Assembly (NCBI RefSeq): GCF_018688375.1
Contig: NZ_CP061318.1
Location: 744,001 to 808,000, forward strand
Length of the DNA stretch: 64,000 nt
DNA from: Polynucleobacter sp. AP-Ainpum-60-G11
Lineage (GTDB): Bacteria > Pseudomonadota > Gammaproteobacteria > Burkholderiales > Burkholderiaceae
Reading direction: 5' to 3'
Shown here: positions 9,844 to 20,691 of the stretch, piece by piece
Numbering within the stretch: the first letter of the stretch is position 1
Layout: each line of letters starts with the position of its first letter
Position numbers and translations under genes: made by a program
Notes under the pieces: model-generated
Database searches by the model: none
What the model was told of the DNA's origin: nothing
The model's input: the letters and a program-made list of their open reading frames with translations, nothing else

Positions 9844-10602
9844 ATGCGTCCACTCACTGTTATTGGCAACTTGAAAATGAACGGCAGTCTTGCAAGAAAT
9901 GCAGACTGGTTCAAGATCGTTTGCCGTGGGATGGAGCAAGGTATGCCTGCTGGACGCAAGTATGCGGTGTGTGTCCCCGCCCCGTATTTGTCGCAGTGTA
10001 GTGATTTGATTCGTGATTGTTCTTTAGCATTTTTGAGCTTAGGCGCTCAAGATGTATCGGCTTATGCTGCTGGTGCTTATACCGGGGAGCTTGCTGCATC
10101 CATGCTCAAGGAATTGAATTGCACTTATGTGATTGTTGGGCATTCTGAGCGTCGCCAGTATCACCAGGAAACTGATGAACAGGTTGCCGAGAAAGCCCTT
10201 CAGGCGCTTGATAACGGCATGACTCCAGTCATTTGTGTAGGTGAGTCTGCGGACGAGCGTAACTCAGGTCGCGAAGTTGAGGTGGTGAGAGCTCAAATTT
10301 CAAAGCAGGTAGCGATCTTGCAAGACCGTTTAGCTGACTGCCTGATTGCGTATGAACCTATTTGGGCAATTGGCACCGGCAAGGTGGCAAGTGCGCAGAT
10401 GGCTCAAGATATCCACCGAGCAATCCGCTTGCAGTTGGCGGAGTTTGATGAAGATGTAGCCTCCCATGTGGGAATTTTGTATGGCGGCAGTGTTAAACCT
10501 GACAATGCCGTTGAACTGTTTGCAATGCCAGATATTGATGGCGGATTGATTGGGGGTGCTTCTTTGAACCCGCAGGAATTTCTCGCTATTTGTCAGGCCT
10601 AG
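9844..10602 (+). CDS. tpiA: triosephosphate isomerase
   Basis: Interconverts dihydroxyacetone phosphate and glyceraldehyde 3-phosphate. Catalytic residues are visible: lysine in GNLKMNG near the N-terminus, histidine in YVIVGHSERRQ, glutamate in AYEPIWAIGTGK, plus the phosphate-binding GILYGGSVKPDN and GGLIGGASL. At 252 residues it has normal length. It lies 17 bases after the quinone oxidoreductase gene and 22 bases before secG, so all three probably share a transcript. Confidence 0.96.
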   Translation: MRPLTVIGNLKMNGSLARNADWFKIVCRGMEQGMPAGRKYAVCVPAPYLSQCSDLIRDCSLAFLSLGAQDVSAYAAGAYTGELAASMLKELNCTYVIVGHSERRQYHQETDEQVAEKALQALDNGMTPVICVGESADERNSGREVEVVRAQISKQVAILQDRLADCLIAYEPIWAIGTGKVASAQMAQDIHRAIRLQLAEFDEDVASHVGILYGGSVKPDNAVELFAMPDIDGGLIGGASLNPQEFLAICQA

Positions 10603-10624
10603 ATTTTTTATTTGGAGATAAGCC

Positions 10625-10972
10625 ATGGAATGGTTTAAGACTTTATTGATCGTGTTGCAGGTAATTTCAGCTTTGGCTGTGATCTTGCTTGTGTTGCTTC
10701 AGCAGGGTAAGGGCGCCGATATGGGCGCTGCTTTTGGATCTGGATCCTCCGGCAGCCTTTTTGGCGCTAGCGGTTCTGCCAATTTCCTTTCCCACACAAC
10801 CGCGATTTTTGCGGCAATCTTTTTCGTCTGCACTCTGGGTATTACCTGGATTGGGAATAAGAAGGAAGTTAGCCCTGGTATTTTGTCTGGCACTGTAGCT
10901 CCTGTTGTGGCTCCAGCCCCAGCAGCAGCTGAGCCAGCACAGGATCCAACGAAGCCAGCGGTTCCAAAGTAA
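10625..10972 (+). CDS. secG: preprotein translocase subunit SecG
   Basis: Small SecYEG subunit that assists SecA-driven protein export. It has two membrane helices (about residues 5-25 and 55-75) joined by the conserved QQGKGADMGAAFGSGSSGSLFG loop region. A proline- and alanine-rich cytoplasmic tail (VAPAPAAAEPAQDPTKP) makes it 115 residues, as often in betaproteobacteria. TTTGGAGA precedes the ATG. The order tpiA-secG-tRNA-Leu-nuo is conserved well beyond this group. Confidence 0.94.
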   Translation: MEWFKTLLIVLQVISALAVILLVLLQQGKGADMGAAFGSGSSGSLFGASGSANFLSHTTAIFAAIFFVCTLGITWIGNKKEVSPGILSGTVAPVVAPAPAAAEPAQDPTKPAVPK

Positions 10973-11056
10973 AAAAGTAGGTTTTAGGCTTTCCTACCCC
11001 TATTTTCGGGGTGGTTTAGTGGTGCAATGCGGTAGAATTGACGGGTTTTACAAGAT

Positions 11057-11141
11057 GCCGACGTGGTGAAATTGGTAGACACGCTATCTTGAGGGGGTAG
11101 TGGCTTAGGCTGTGCGAGTTCGAGTCTCGCCGTCGGCACCA
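11057..11141 (+). tRNA. tRNA-Leu (anticodon GAG)
   Basis: The acceptor arms GCCGACG and CGTCGGC pair perfectly, followed by A and an encoded CCA. The anticodon stem CTATC/GGTAG encloses loop TTGAGGG with anticodon GAG, which reads CTC and CTT leucine codons. A long variable arm (TGGCTTAGGCTGT region) and the T-arm GAGTTCGAGTCTC give a class II leucine tRNA of 85 bases. It lies between secG and nuoA in the same direction, as is typical. Confidence 0.95.
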
Positions 11142-11250
11142 AATTGTAGGATTTGTAGGGGTTTATGCGGTAAATCAAGGCTTTATGTAGTGGAATAAAT
11201 GATAATTTGCTGTCTCATTAGTTTTGTTGGACGAACGACTCAGGACCATT

Positions 11251-11610
11251 TTGAATCTCGCTAATTACTTTCCTGTTCTTCTTTTTATCCTCGTAGGTAT
11301 TGGGGTGGGATTAGTCCCCATGTTCCTCGGAAAAATCTTGGCTCCTTCGAAGCCAGATGCGGAAAAACTGTCTCCATATGAGTGTGGTTTTGAAGCTTTC
11401 GAAGATGCACGTATGAAATTCGACGTGCGTTACTATCTCGTCGCCATCCTGTTTATCTTGTTTGACTTGGAAACTGCATTCCTATTCCCATGGGGTGTGG
11501 CTCTGCGTGATATCGGTTGGTTTGGTTACGCCTCCATGGTGATTTTCTTGTTGGAATTCATTGTTGGCTTCGTATATATCTGGAAAAAGGGCGCTCTCGA
11601 CTGGGAGTGA
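11251..11610 (+). CDS. nuoA: NADH-quinone oxidoreductase subunit A
   Basis: Small membrane subunit of respiratory complex I, at the junction between the hydrophilic and membrane arms. It has three membrane helices and the conserved [20 protein letters not shown] loop, then [13 protein letters not shown] chose the TTG at 11251 because it gives the usual 119 residues starting [12 protein letters not shown] and has AGGA about five bases upstream; earlier in-frame TTG codons at 11224 and 11227 give an atypical charged N-terminus. It is the first of fourteen nuo genes. Confidence 0.93.
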
Positions 11611-11615
11611 TAGAT

Positions 11616-12098
11616 ATGGCATTAGAAGGCGTTCTTAAAGAAGGATTTGTTACCACTACTGCAGACCAGTTAATTAACTGGACGCGTAATGGCTCTCTAT
11701 GGCCAATGACATTTGGTCTGGCTTGCTGCGCAGTGGAAATGATGCATGCAGGCGCATCCCGTTATGACTTGGATCGATTTGGTGTGGTTTTCCGCCCATC
11801 CCCACGCCAATCCGACTTGATGATTGTGGCTGGCACCTTATGTAACAAGATGGCTCCAGCACTTCGTAAGGTTTACGACCAAATGCCTGAGCCACGTTGG
11901 GTAATCTCCATGGGTTCTTGTGCCAATGGTGGTGGTTATTACCATAACTCGTATTCAGTTGTTCGCGGTTGCGACCGTATCGTGCCAGTGGATATTTATG
12001 TTCCTGGCTGTCCTCCAACTGCAGAAGCGTTGATCTACGGGATTATTCAGTTGCAATCCAAAATCGCTCGCACCAGCACGATTGCGCGGAAGGCTTAA
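11616..12098 (+). CDS. nuoB: NADH-quinone oxidoreductase subunit B
   Basis: Carries the terminal [4Fe-4S] cluster N2 that passes electrons to quinone. Cysteine ligands are visible: the adjacent pair in GLACCAVEM, one in MGSCANGGG and one in [11 protein letters not shown]. It is 160 residues from the ATG at 11616, which lies five bases after the nuoA stop. A longer frame extends upstream but overlaps nuoA and lacks homology. Confidence 0.96.
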
Positions 12099-12101
12099 AC
12101 C

Positions 12102-12701
12102 ATGTCAGATCGTTTAGTTCAACTCGCCGCCAACCTGGAAAAAGTTTTGGGTAAGCGTGCGCAATCTATTGAGATTGCTTTGGGTGAAGTGACTGTAGTT
12201 GTAAATGCAGATACCTATTTTGAATCCGCTATGTTGTTGCGTGATGATCCTTCGTTGGCCTTTGAGCAATTAATTGATTTATGTGGCGTGGATTATCAAG
12301 ATTTCCGCGAAGGGCAGTGGGGCGGTCAGCGTTTTGGCGTTGTAACCCATCTCTTGTCTTTGGCGCACAACTGGCGTTTGCGTGTACGTGTATTCGCGCC
12401 AGAAGACGCTTATCCAGTGGTTGCCTCTCTTACTCCAGTGTGGGCTGCTGCCAACTGGTTTGAGCGTGAAGCTTTTGACCTCTACGGCATCTTGTTTGAT
12501 GGGCATGAAGACCTGCGCCGCATTCTGACTGACTATGGTTTCATCGGTCATCCATTTAGAAAAGATTTCCCAATTTCTGGCAACGTTGAAATGCGTTACG
12601 ACCCAGAGTTAAAGCGTGTGGTGTATCAGCCTGTCACGATTGAAGCGCGTGAGATCACGCCACGTATCGTGCGCGAAGAGCAGTACGGAGGTCCGGTTTA
12701 A
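12102..12701 (+). CDS. nuoC: NADH-quinone oxidoreductase subunit C
   Basis: Peripheral-arm subunit that packs against NuoD; the genes are separate here, unlike the fused nuoCD of Escherichia coli. The 199 residues contain the family signature [29 protein letters not shown] (in two overlapping blocks) and the C-terminal R-EEQYGGP. It starts three bases after the nuoB stop. Confidence 0.95.
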   Translation: MSDRLVQLAANLEKVLGKRAQSIEIALGEVTVVVNADTYFESAMLLRDDPSLAFEQLIDLCGVDYQDFREGQWGGQRFGVVTHLLSLAHNWRLRVRVFAPEDAYPVVASLTPVWAAANWFEREAFDLYGILFDGHEDLRRILTDYGFIGHPFRKDFPISGNVEMRYDPELKRVVYQPVTIEAREITPRIVREEQYGGPV

Positions 12702-12704
12702 GTC

Positions 12705-13958
12705 ATGGCACAAATTAAGAACTACACCCTCAATTTCGGTCCTCAGCATCCTGCGGCACACGGCGTATTGCGCCTAGTGTTAGAGCTGGATGGTGAAGTG
12801 ATTCAACGCGCTGATCCACACATTGGTTTATTGCATCGCGCTACAGAAAAATTAGCAGAGACACGCACTTGGATTCAGAACGTTCCTTATATGGATCGTC
12901 TGGACTATGTATCGATGATGTCGAACGAGCATGCTTACGTGATGGCGATCGAGAAGTTGCTGCAGGTAGATGTGCCTTTGCGCGCGCAATACATTCGCGT
13001 GATGTATGACGAGTTAACACGTTTATTGAATCACCTTTTGTGGATTGGTTGTCACGGCTTGGACGTTGGCGCCATGGCCGTGTTCTTGTATGCCTTCCGC
13101 GATCGTGAAGATATTTTTGATATGTACGAAGCCGTTTCTGGTGCTCGTATGCATGCTGCTTACTATCGTCCCGGTGGTGTCTATCGCGACCTGCCAACAC
13201 AAATGGCTCAGTACTCTAAGTCGAAGATTCGTAGCACCTCTGCCATTAAGCATTTGAATGAAAACCGTAGCGGTACTTTGCTCGACTTCATTGAGCAATT
13301 CTCAAATGGTTTTGATGCCAACGTAGACGAGTATTGCAATCTTTTAACGGATAACCGTATTTGGAAGCAACGCTTGGTAGGTATTGGTGTTGTTTCTCCT
13401 GAGCGCGCTTTGCAACTTGGTTTCACTGGCCCAATGCTACGCGGTTCTGGTGTTGAGTGGGACTTACGTAAAAAACAGCCTTATGAAACCTACGACAAAC
13501 TCGACTTTGATATTCCAGTTGGCGTGAATGGTGATTCTTATGATCGCTATTTAGTCCGCATGGAAGAAATGCGCCAATCGAATCGCATCATTAAACAGTG
13601 CGTAGCTTGGCTCAAAGCAAATGATGGTCCTGTGATGAGCGACAACCATAAGGTATCTCCACCAAAGCGTGTGGATATGAAGACCAATATGGAAGAGCTG
13701 ATTCACCATTTCAAACTCTTTACTGAAGGTATGCATGTTCCTGATGGTGAGGCTTACTCTGCTGTTGAGCATCCTAAAGGTGAGTTTGGTATCTACTTGA
13801 TTTCTGATGGTGCTAATAAGCCATATCGCATGAAGATTCGTGCGCCAGGCTTTGTGCATTTGTCTGCAATGGATGAGATGTCACGTGGCCACATGTTGGC
13901 TGATGCTGTAACCATTATTGGTACCCAAGATATTGTGTTCGGGGAGATTGACCGCTAA
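12705..13958 (+). CDS. nuoD: NADH-quinone oxidoreductase subunit D
   Basis: 49-kDa subunit that forms the quinone pocket with NuoB. Signatures: [15 protein letters not shown] at the N-terminus (with the quinone-headgroup histidine), [13 protein letters not shown], and the C-terminal DIVFGEIDR. Its 417 residues are normal for the separate-gene form. It starts three bases after nuoC. Confidence 0.97.
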   Translation: MAQIKNYTLNFGPQHPAAHGVLRLVLELDGEVIQRADPHIGLLHRATEKLAETRTWIQNVPYMDRLDYVSMMSNEHAYVMAIEKLLQVDVPLRAQYIRVMYDELTRLLNHLLWIGCHGLDVGAMAVFLYAFRDREDIFDMYEAVSGARMHAAYYRPGGVYRDLPTQMAQYSKSKIRSTSAIKHLNENRSGTLLDFIEQFSNGFDANVDEYCNLLTDNRIWKQRLVGIGVVSPERALQLGFTGPMLRGSGVEWDLRKKQPYETYDKLDFDIPVGVNGDSYDRYLVRMEEMRQSNRIIKQCVAWLKANDGPVMSDNHKVSPPKRVDMKTNMEELIHHFKLFTEGMHVPDGEAYSAVEHPKGEFGIYLISDGANKPYRMKIRAPGFVHLSAMDEMSRGHMLADAVTIIGTQDIVFGEIDR

Positions 13959-13981
13959 TACAGCGCGCCAAGGATTAATTC

Positions 13982-14488
13982 ATGACAACAACCCTTCAAC
14001 TTTCAGACAAAACGCTCGCAGACATTGCGCGCAATGTCGCGAAATACCCTCCAGAACAAAAACAATCTGCTGTGATGGCATCTTTGATTGCTGCCCAAAC
14101 TGAAGTGGGTTGGGTTTCACCAGAGGTGATTGAAACAGTCGCACAAATCTTGGAAATGCCAACGATTGCAGTGGATGAAGTGGCTACTTTCTACAACATG
14201 TACGACACCAAAAAAATTGGTAAATACAAGTTGGTAATTTGCACAAACTTACCTTGCCAGTTAACCCATGGTGAAACTGCTGCAACGTATTTAAAAGAAA
14301 CATTGGGCATTGGCTACAACGAGACAACTCCTTGTGGCACCTTCACCTTGAAAGAGGGTGAGTGCATGGGTGCTTGTGGAGATTCTCCGGTGATGTTGGT
14401 GAACAACAAGCGCATGTGCAGCTTCATGAGTAAAGATAAGATTGATGCTCTATTAAATGAGCTCCGTGCAGAAGGGAAAGCAGTATGA
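13982..14488 (+). CDS. nuoE: NADH-quinone oxidoreductase subunit E
   Basis: Thioredoxin-like [2Fe-2S] subunit of the NADH dehydrogenase module (cluster N1a). The four cysteine ligands lie in CTNLPCQL and [15 protein letters not shown]. The N-terminal helical part is typical ([18 protein letters not shown]). It overlaps the nuoF start by four bases (ATGA), so the two are probably translationally coupled. Confidence 0.95.
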   Translation: MTTTLQLSDKTLADIARNVAKYPPEQKQSAVMASLIAAQTEVGWVSPEVIETVAQILEMPTIAVDEVATFYNMYDTKKIGKYKLVICTNLPCQLTHGETAATYLKETLGIGYNETTPCGTFTLKEGECMGACGDSPVMLVNNKRMCSFMSKDKIDALLNELRAEGKAV

Positions 14489-15783
14489 CCAGCTTGCACG
14501 ACAGACACATTAAGCCTTTGATCCTTGCTGGATTGAATGGCGAGAATTGGCGTTTAAAAGATTATGAAAGCCGTGGCGGATACCAACAGCTGCGTCGCAT
14601 CATCAATGACAAAGTTGCGCCTGACGCAATCATTGCTGAATTAAAAGCTTCATCATTACGTGGTCGTGGAGGCGCAGGCTTCCCAACTGGATTGAAGTGG
14701 AGCTTTATGCCCCGTCAATTCCCCGGTCAAAAATACCTAGTTTGTAACAGTGACGAAGGTGAGCCAGGTACATTTAAAGATCGCGACATCATGCGTTACA
14801 ACCCGCATGCCTTGATTGAGGGCATGATTATTGGTGCCTACACTATGGGTATTACTGTGGGTTACAACTATATCCACGGCGAAATTTGGGAAGTCTATTC
14901 CCGTTTCGAGGAGGCTCTTGAAGAAGCTCGTGCTGCCGGATATCTTGGCGACAAAATCATGGGAAGTGATTTCAACTTCCAATTGCATGCTGCCCCAGGT
15001 TGGGGTGCATACATCTGTGGTGAAGAAACTGCGCTACTAGAGTCACTTGAAGGTAAGAAGGGTCAACCGCGCTTCAAGCCACCATTCCCGGCAAGCTTTG
15101 GTTTGTATGGCAAGCCAACCACGATTAATAACACTGAAACATTTGCTGCTGTGCCATTCATTATGGCGATTGGTGGCCCAGCGTATTTGGAGTTGGGTAG
15201 GCCAAATAACGGTGGTACGAAGATTTTCTCCATCTCCGGTGATGTCACTTATCCAGGTAACTACGAGATTCCATTGGGCACTCCATTTGCGGAGCTGTTG
15301 AAGCTTGCTGGCGGTATGCGTGATGGCATTCCTTTGAAGGCCGTGATTCCTGGTGGATCTTCTTCTCCGGTGATTCCTGGAGCTGAGATGATGACGCTCA
15401 CAATGGATTACGACAGTATTGCGAAAGCAGGTTCGATGTTGGGATCTGGTGCAGTCATCGTGATGAATGAAACACGCTGCATGGTTCGCGCCTTAGAGCG
15501 TTTGTCCTACTTCTATCACGAAGAATCTTGCGGTCAGTGCACACCATGTCGTGAGGGTACTGGCTGGTTGTGGCGCATCGTTCATCGCATTGAGCATGGC
15601 GAAGGTCGTCCAGAAGATTTGGATTTATTGAATGACGTAGCAGCCAATATTCAAGGTCGTACGATTTGCGCCTTGGGTGATGCAGCTGCTATGCCAGTTC
15701 GTGGCATGTTGAAGCATTACATGGATGAATTTGCGTATCACGTAGAACATAAGCGCTGCTTAGATTCTGCTAAACCTTTATAA
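14485..15783 (+). CDS. nuoF: NADH-quinone oxidoreductase subunit F
   Basis: Binds NADH and FMN and holds [4Fe-4S] cluster N3. Glycine-rich NADH motif [18 protein letters not shown] motif ([18 protein letters not shown]) and cluster ligands [14 protein letters not shown] with a fourth cysteine in TICALGDAA. At 432 residues it is normal. It is the entry point for electrons into the complex. Confidence 0.96.
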   Translation: MTSLHDRHIKPLILAGLNGENWRLKDYESRGGYQQLRRIINDKVAPDAIIAELKASSLRGRGGAGFPTGLKWSFMPRQFPGQKYLVCNSDEGEPGTFKDRDIMRYNPHALIEGMIIGAYTMGITVGYNYIHGEIWEVYSRFEEALEEARAAGYLGDKIMGSDFNFQLHAAPGWGAYICGEETALLESLEGKKGQPRFKPPFPASFGLYGKPTTINNTETFAAVPFIMAIGGPAYLELGRPNNGGTKIFSISGDVTYPGNYEIPLGTPFAELLKLAGGMRDGIPLKAVIPGGSSSPVIPGAEMMTLTMDYDSIAKAGSMLGSGAVIVMNETRCMVRALERLSYFYHEESCGQCTPCREGTGWLWRIVHRIEHGEGRPEDLDLLNDVAANIQGRTICALGDAAAMPVRGMLKHYMDEFAYHVEHKRCLDSAKPL

Positions 15784-15814
15784 GACATTGAGCACGGGAC
15801 ATCTTAAAGTGAGC

Positions 15815-18130
15815 ATGGTTGAAATCGAATTAGATGGTAAGGCAGTAGAAGTTCCGCAAGGTTCGATGGTGATGCACGCCGCGAACAAGCTCGGTACTTA
15901 TATCCCTCACTTCTGTTATCACAAGAAATTATCTATCGCCGCTAACTGCCGTATGTGTTTAGTGGAAGTGGAAAAGGCTCCTAAGCCTTTGCCAGCTTGC
16001 GCTACTCCAGTGACCCAAGGTATGAAGGTGTTTACGCATTCTGCTAAAGCAGTTGAGGCCCAGCGTTCTGTCATGGAGTTCCTACTGATTAACCATCCTT
16101 TGGATTGCCCAATTTGCGATCAAGGTGGTGAGTGCCAGTTACAGGATTTGGCCGTTGGTTACGGCAAATCGAATTCACGCTATGAAGAAGAGAAGCGTGT
16201 TGTATTTCATAAGAATGTAGGCCCACTCATCTCCATGCAAGAGATGACACGTTGTATTCACTGTACCCGCTGCGTTCGCTTTGGCCAAGAAGTTGCCGGC
16301 GTAATGGAGTTGGGTATGGTTAACCGTGGCGAGCATTCTGAAATCACTACTTTTGCAGGTCAAACGATTGATTCAGAGTTGTCTGGAAACATGATTGATT
16401 TGTGCCCAGTTGGCGCATTGACTAGCAAGCCATTCCGCTATGCTGCGCGCACTTGGGAATTGGGTCGTAAGCGCTCAGTCAGCCCGCATGACAGTCTCGG
16501 TGCGAACACCACTATTCAAACTAAAGCAAACAAAGTGATGCGTGTTGTTGCTTTGGAAAATGATGCAGTAAATGAGTGCTGGATTAGTGACCGTGACCGC
16601 TTCGCTTATGAAGGCTTAAATAGTGCTGATCGTGTAACCACACCAATGGTGAAGCAGGGTGGTCAGTGGCTTGAGACTGATTGGCAATCCGCAATGGATT
16701 ATGTTGCCCATTCACTTAAAACCATTTCCGCTGAGAATGGCCCTGAAGCAGTTGCTGCTTTAGCGCATCCAATCTCGAGCACAGAAGAGCTATTCCTGCT
16801 CCAGAAAATGATTCGCGGTTTGGGTTCTAAGCAGGTTGAGACTCGCCTACGTCAAACTGACGTGAAGGGTGCGGCTTCTGCTCCCTGGTTAGGTATGCCA
16901 ATTTCTAAAGTTAGTGAACTTGATCGTGTGCTGGTAATTGGTAGCTTCTTGCGTAAAGAGCAACCATTGATTGCCGCACGTCTACGCACTGCAACCAAGC
17001 GTGGCTTGCAAGTGTCACGGATTGATGCTGGTGGCGACGATTGGTTGATTCCAAATACTGCTATTGCTGCGACTCCAAGCACATGGCTCAACACACTGAG
17101 TGAAGTGGCATTGGCAGTGGCTAAAGCGAAGTCTGCTAGCGCCCCATCCGGTACGCCTAACTTATCAGTGTCCGCAACTGCGCAAAAGATTGCAGATAGC
17201 TTGCTCTCCGGTACATCCACTTCTGTATTACTTGGCTCTGCCGCGATCGCGCATCCACAAGCATCTGACTTGCATGTCTTAGCGCAATTTATTGCTGAGC
17301 AAACTGGTGCAACTTTAGGCTTCTTGCCAGTTGGCGGTAATGCTGTTGGTGCTAGCCTAGTGAATGCCAATGGTGTTGGTGTTGAGTCGGTGTTATCGGG
17401 TGATCGCCGCGCAGTCATCTTGATGAATATCGAGCCTGATGCAGATTTGCCAAATCCAGAGCAAGCCCGTGTTGCTTTGACTAAGGCCAATACAGTGATT
17501 GCCTTAAGTGCTTATAAGAGCGCTGATCTTCTTGAGGTGGCTGATGTGATTTTACCGACCTCGACATTTACAGAGACAGTGTCTACTTTTGTAAATGCAG
17601 AAGGTCGTGCGCAAACCATTCAGCCGGCTGTAAAACCTTTGGGTGATTCTCGTCCAGCATGGAAGGTTCTCCGTGTTCTTGGTGGATTATTGAATTTAGA
17701 TGGTTTCCTTTACAACATGCCTGAAGAGGTGTTGGGTGAAGCGCTTGGTGAAAATTACTGCACTAAGCTATCAAATCAATCAACAGCTTCTGGCTTGACT
17801 AATAGCAATGCAGCTCCTTCAACAGGTTTAGAGCGCATATCTGATGTTGGTATTTATGCCGGCGATCAAATTGTTCGTCGTTCATCAGCGTTGCAGTTAA
17901 CGCGTGATGCTAAGCGTGGCAATCAAGTTGGATTGGGTCAAGCGCTCTTTAATGAGTTGGGCTTGAAAGAGGGCGATGCTGTGCGAGTGACCCAAGGTGG
18001 TCATTCAATCGATTTGCCTGCCACATTGGAAGCGAACCTAGCTAAGGCTGCCGTCAGAATTTCTGCGGGCACTATGGCTAGCGCTAAATTGGGATCGATG
18101 TTTGGTCCAGTAACCGTTAGTAAGGCATAA
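15815..18130 (+). CDS. nuoG: NADH-quinone oxidoreductase subunit G
   Basis: Largest peripheral subunit, carrying several iron-sulfur clusters. Cluster N1b ligands lie in [15 protein letters not shown]; the N5 region is [19 protein letters not shown]4 ligands lie in [13 protein letters not shown] and LCPVGAL. The molybdopterin-oxidoreductase-like domain follows from about residue 220 and is catalytically degenerate in this family. I chose ATG 15815 because homologues begin [11 protein letters not shown] 15809 and TTG 15788 are in frame, and GTG has GGGA nine bases upstream, so the start is uncertain by two to nine residues. Confidence 0.93.
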   Translation: MVEIELDGKAVEVPQGSMVMHAANKLGTYIPHFCYHKKLSIAANCRMCLVEVEKAPKPLPACATPVTQGMKVFTHSAKAVEAQRSVMEFLLINHPLDCPICDQGGECQLQDLAVGYGKSNSRYEEEKRVVFHKNVGPLISMQEMTRCIHCTRCVRFGQEVAGVMELGMVNRGEHSEITTFAGQTIDSELSGNMIDLCPVGALTSKPFRYAARTWELGRKRSVSPHDSLGANTTIQTKANKVMRVVALENDAVNECWISDRDRFAYEGLNSADRVTTPMVKQGGQWLETDWQSAMDYVAHSLKTISAENGPEAVAALAHPISSTEELFLLQKMIRGLGSKQVETRLRQTDVKGAASAPWLGMPISKVSELDRVLVIGSFLRKEQPLIAARLRTATKRGLQVSRIDAGGDDWLIPNTAIAATPSTWLNTLSEVALAVAKAKSASAPSGTPNLSVSATAQKIADSLLSGTSTSVLLGSAAIAHPQASDLHVLAQFIAEQTGATLGFLPVGGNAVGASLVNANGVGVESVLSGDRRAVILMNIEPDADLPNPEQARVALTKANTVIALSAYKSADLLEVADVILPTSTFTETVSTFVNAEGRAQTIQPAVKPLGDSRPAWKVLRVLGGLLNLDGFLYNMPEEVLGEALGENYCTKLSNQSTASGLTNSNAAPSTGLERISDVGIYAGDQIVRRSSALQLTRDAKRGNQVGLGQALFNELGLKEGDAVRVTQGGHSIDLPATLEANLAKAAVRISAGTMASAKLGSMFGPVTVSKA

Positions 18131-18138
18131 GGGACGAG

Positions 18139-19212
18139 ATGGATAATTTCTTGAACCTCGTTACCACCCAAGGTGAGGCCATCTTTGGCTCACTTTGGCC
18201 ACTCGTTTGGGCTTTGGTGCGCATTGTGATCATCGTGTTGCCGATGTTTGGTGCTGTTGCTTACATGACTCTTTGGGAGCGTAAGTTAATCGGCTGGATG
18301 CATATTCGCCTTGGACCGAATCGTGTTGGTCCCTTAGGTTTGTTGCAGCCAATTGCTGATGCCTTGAAGTTATTGATGAAGGAGATTATTTCTCCAACCC
18401 AAGCAAGCAAGGTGCTGTATTTCATTGCACCAGTGATGGTGATCATGCCGGCTTTCGCTGCTTGGGCTGTGATTCCTTTCCAAGCCAAAATGGTCTTGGC
18501 TGATGTTAATGCTGGCCTTTTATATGTGATGGCAATCTCATCCATTGGTGTTTATGGTGTGATCTTGGCAGGATGGTCATCCAACTCTAAGTACCCGTTC
18601 CTTGGTGCTATGCGTGCTTCAGCTCAAATGATTTCTTATGAAATCGCTATGGGCTTTGCCTTAGTTACTGTGTTGTTGACCTCAGGTTCCTTAAATCTCA
18701 GCACGATTGTGGCCTCCCAAGAGCAGGGCTACTTCGCTAGCGTAGGTTTGAACTTCCTTTCATGGAATTGGCTGCCTTTACTCCCAATGTTCGTGATTTA
18801 CTTTATCTCTGGTGTTGCTGAGACTAACCGCCATCCGTTTGACGTGGTTGAGGGTGAGTCTGAGATTGTTGCTGGCCATATGGTTGAGTACTCCGGTATG
18901 GCCTTTGCGATGTTCTTCTTGGCTGAATATGCCAACATGATCTTAATTGCTGCTTTGGCTGCCACGATGTTCTTGGGTGGTTGGTTGCCGATTGTCGATT
19001 TACCGATTTTGCGCGATATCCCTGGTTTCTTCTGGTTGTTCGCTAAAACATTCTTCCTCCTGTCTTGCGTCATCTGGCTACGTGCCACATTGCCACGCTA
19101 TCGCTATGACCAAATCATGCGTCTAGGTTGGAAGATCTTTATTCCCATCTCCGTATTCTGGGTAGTTGTCGTTGGCGCATGGGTTGTATCCCCATTGAAT
19201 ATTTGGAAATAA
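18139..19212 (+). CDS. nuoH: NADH-quinone oxidoreductase subunit H
   Basis: Membrane subunit lining the quinone tunnel. Eight or so hydrophobic helices; signatures [20 protein letters not shown] in the first cytoplasmic loop and [21 protein letters not shown] (conserved acidic residues of the proton pathway). At 357 residues it has normal length. A GGGACGAG Shine-Dalgarno precedes the ATG. Confidence 0.96.
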   Translation: MDNFLNLVTTQGEAIFGSLWPLVWALVRIVIIVLPMFGAVAYMTLWERKLIGWMHIRLGPNRVGPLGLLQPIADALKLLMKEIISPTQASKVLYFIAPVMVIMPAFAAWAVIPFQAKMVLADVNAGLLYVMAISSIGVYGVILAGWSSNSKYPFLGAMRASAQMISYEIAMGFALVTVLLTSGSLNLSTIVASQEQGYFASVGLNFLSWNWLPLLPMFVIYFISGVAETNRHPFDVVEGESEIVAGHMVEYSGMAFAMFFLAEYANMILIAALAATMFLGGWLPIVDLPILRDIPGFFWLFAKTFFLLSCVIWLRATLPRYRYDQIMRLGWKIFIPISVFWVVVVGAWVVSPLNIWK

Positions 19213-19223
19213 GTTGACTAATC

Positions 19224-19715
19224 ATGTTTAAGAAAATTTCCCAATTCCTCGATAGCTTGATGCTCAAAGATATTTTGACTGGTATGTCTATTACCGGTCG
19301 CTATCTCTTTAAACCAAAAATTACTGTGCAATACCCCGAAGAGAAGACCCCGCAGTCTGTTCGCTTCCGCGGATTGCACGCCTTGCGCCGTTACGAAAAC
19401 GGGGAAGAGCGTTGTATTGGTTGTAAATTGTGTGAGGCAGTTTGTCCTGCTTATGCAATTACCATTGAAACTGCCGAGCGCGATGATGGCACTCGCCGCA
19501 CTAGTCGTTACGACATTGATTTGACGAAGTGTATTTTTTGCGGATTCTGCGAAGAAGCTTGCCCAGTTGACGCTATTGTTGAAACCAATATTTTTGAGTA
19601 TTTTGGTGACAAGCGTGGTGATTTGTATTTCACTAAAGAAATGCTTTTGGCAGTTGGTGATAAGTATGAAAAAGATATCGCCGCTAACCGCGCAGCAGAT
19701 GCGCCTTATCGTTAA
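19224..19715 (+). CDS. nuoI: NADH-quinone oxidoreductase subunit I
   Basis: Ferredoxin-like subunit holding two [4Fe-4S] clusters (N6a, N6b) that feed cluster N2. The two ligand sets [16 protein letters not shown] and [16 protein letters not shown] are complete. It is 163 residues, as in other proteobacteria, and starts 11 bases after nuoH. Confidence 0.96.
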   Translation: MFKKISQFLDSLMLKDILTGMSITGRYLFKPKITVQYPEEKTPQSVRFRGLHALRRYENGEERCIGCKLCEAVCPAYAITIETAERDDGTRRTSRYDIDLTKCIFCGFCEEACPVDAIVETNIFEYFGDKRGDLYFTKEMLLAVGDKYEKDIAANRAADAPYR

Positions 19716-19736
19716 TCGAATAGAGCACAACGACAT

Positions 19737-20384
19737 ATGACATTCGATACTTCTACATTATTTGCGGTCTTCTTCTACGCGTTTGCTGGACTTCTAGTGG
19801 TTTCAGCATTACGAGTAATTACTGCTCGCAACCCAGTACATGCTGCACTCTTTTTAGTTTTAGCATTCTTCTGTGCTTCTGGCCTATGGATGTTGCTAAA
19901 GGCAGAGTTCTTAAGCTTGGCCCTTATTCTTGTCTACGTAGGCGCTGTAATGGTGCTCTTCTTGTTCGTGGTCATGATGCTGGATCTGGATTTAGAGCAT
20001 CTACGTCGTGATTTCAAAAAATTCTTGCCCGTAGCTTTTCTGATGGGTGCAGTCATCGTATTAGAGTTATCTATCGTTTTGATTCGTAGCTTTATCGGTA
20101 CTAGTGCCCCAGTGCAGCAGATGCTTGAGGAAATGGCTACTAGCAATACACAAGCTTTGGGTATGCTGATCTTCGTTGATTATGTTTATGCCTTCGAGGT
20201 TGCCGGCGTCATTCTGTTGGTGGCGATTATTGCTGCTGTTGCATTGACACTACGTAATCGTAAAGATTCCAAATCCCAAAATATTCATGAGCAAGTGAAT
20301 GTTAATTCAGCGGATCGTATGCGTATTGTCAAAATGGGTTCAGATATGGCCGCAAAGCAAGATGCACGCGGAGAGAAGAAATGA
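19737..20384 (+). CDS. nuoJ: NADH-quinone oxidoreductase subunit J
   Basis: Membrane-arm subunit with five predicted helices, including the conserved [16 protein letters not shown] helix that contains the pi-bulge of complex I. The 215-residue product ends in a polar cytoplasmic tail. The stop overlaps the nuoK start by four bases (ATGA). Confidence 0.93.
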   Translation: MTFDTSTLFAVFFYAFAGLLVVSALRVITARNPVHAALFLVLAFFCASGLWMLLKAEFLSLALILVYVGAVMVLFLFVVMMLDLDLEHLRRDFKKFLPVAFLMGAVIVLELSIVLIRSFIGTSAPVQQMLEEMATSNTQALGMLIFVDYVYAFEVAGVILLVAIIAAVALTLRNRKDSKSQNIHEQVNVNSADRMRIVKMGSDMAAKQDARGEKK

Positions 20385-20689
20385 CTATTACCTTAGCTCA
20401 CTACCTAGTGTTAGGCGCAATCTTGTTTGCGACCAGCGTCATTGGTATTTTCTTAAACCGTAAGAATGTCATCGTGCTTTTAATGGCTATTGAATTGATG
20501 CTTCTCTCGGTGAACATGAACTTTGTGGCCTTCTCCCATTATTTAGGTGATATGGCTGGTCAAGTATTCGTATTCTTTATTCTGACCGTGGCTGCTGCTG
20601 AGGCAGCAATTGGCCTGGCAATTTTGGTTGTTCTCTTCCGCAAGGTGGACACCATCAATGCTGAAGACCTTGACCACCTAAAAGGCTAG
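20381..20689 (+). CDS. nuoK: NADH-quinone oxidoreductase subunit K
   Basis: Small three-helix membrane subunit related to MrpC. The conserved glutamates of the proton path are in [17 protein letters not shown] and [16 protein letters not shown]. At 102 residues it is standard. It begins inside the nuoJ stop and ends two bases before nuoL. Confidence 0.96.
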   Translation: MTITLAHYLVLGAILFATSVIGIFLNRKNVIVLLMAIELMLLSVNMNFVAFSHYLGDMAGQVFVFFILTVAAAEAAIGLAILVVLFRKVDTINAEDLDHLKG

Positions 20690-20691
20690 TC

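Noticed and set aside
10984..11178. Minus-strand frame across the tRNA-Leu gene.
   Set aside because: It covers a clear tRNA on the other strand; open frames over tRNA genes are common artefacts.
11517..11615. Upstream extension of nuoB to 193 residues.
   Set aside because: It overlaps nuoA almost wholly in another frame and has no NuoB homology; ATG 11616 gives the standard 160 residues.
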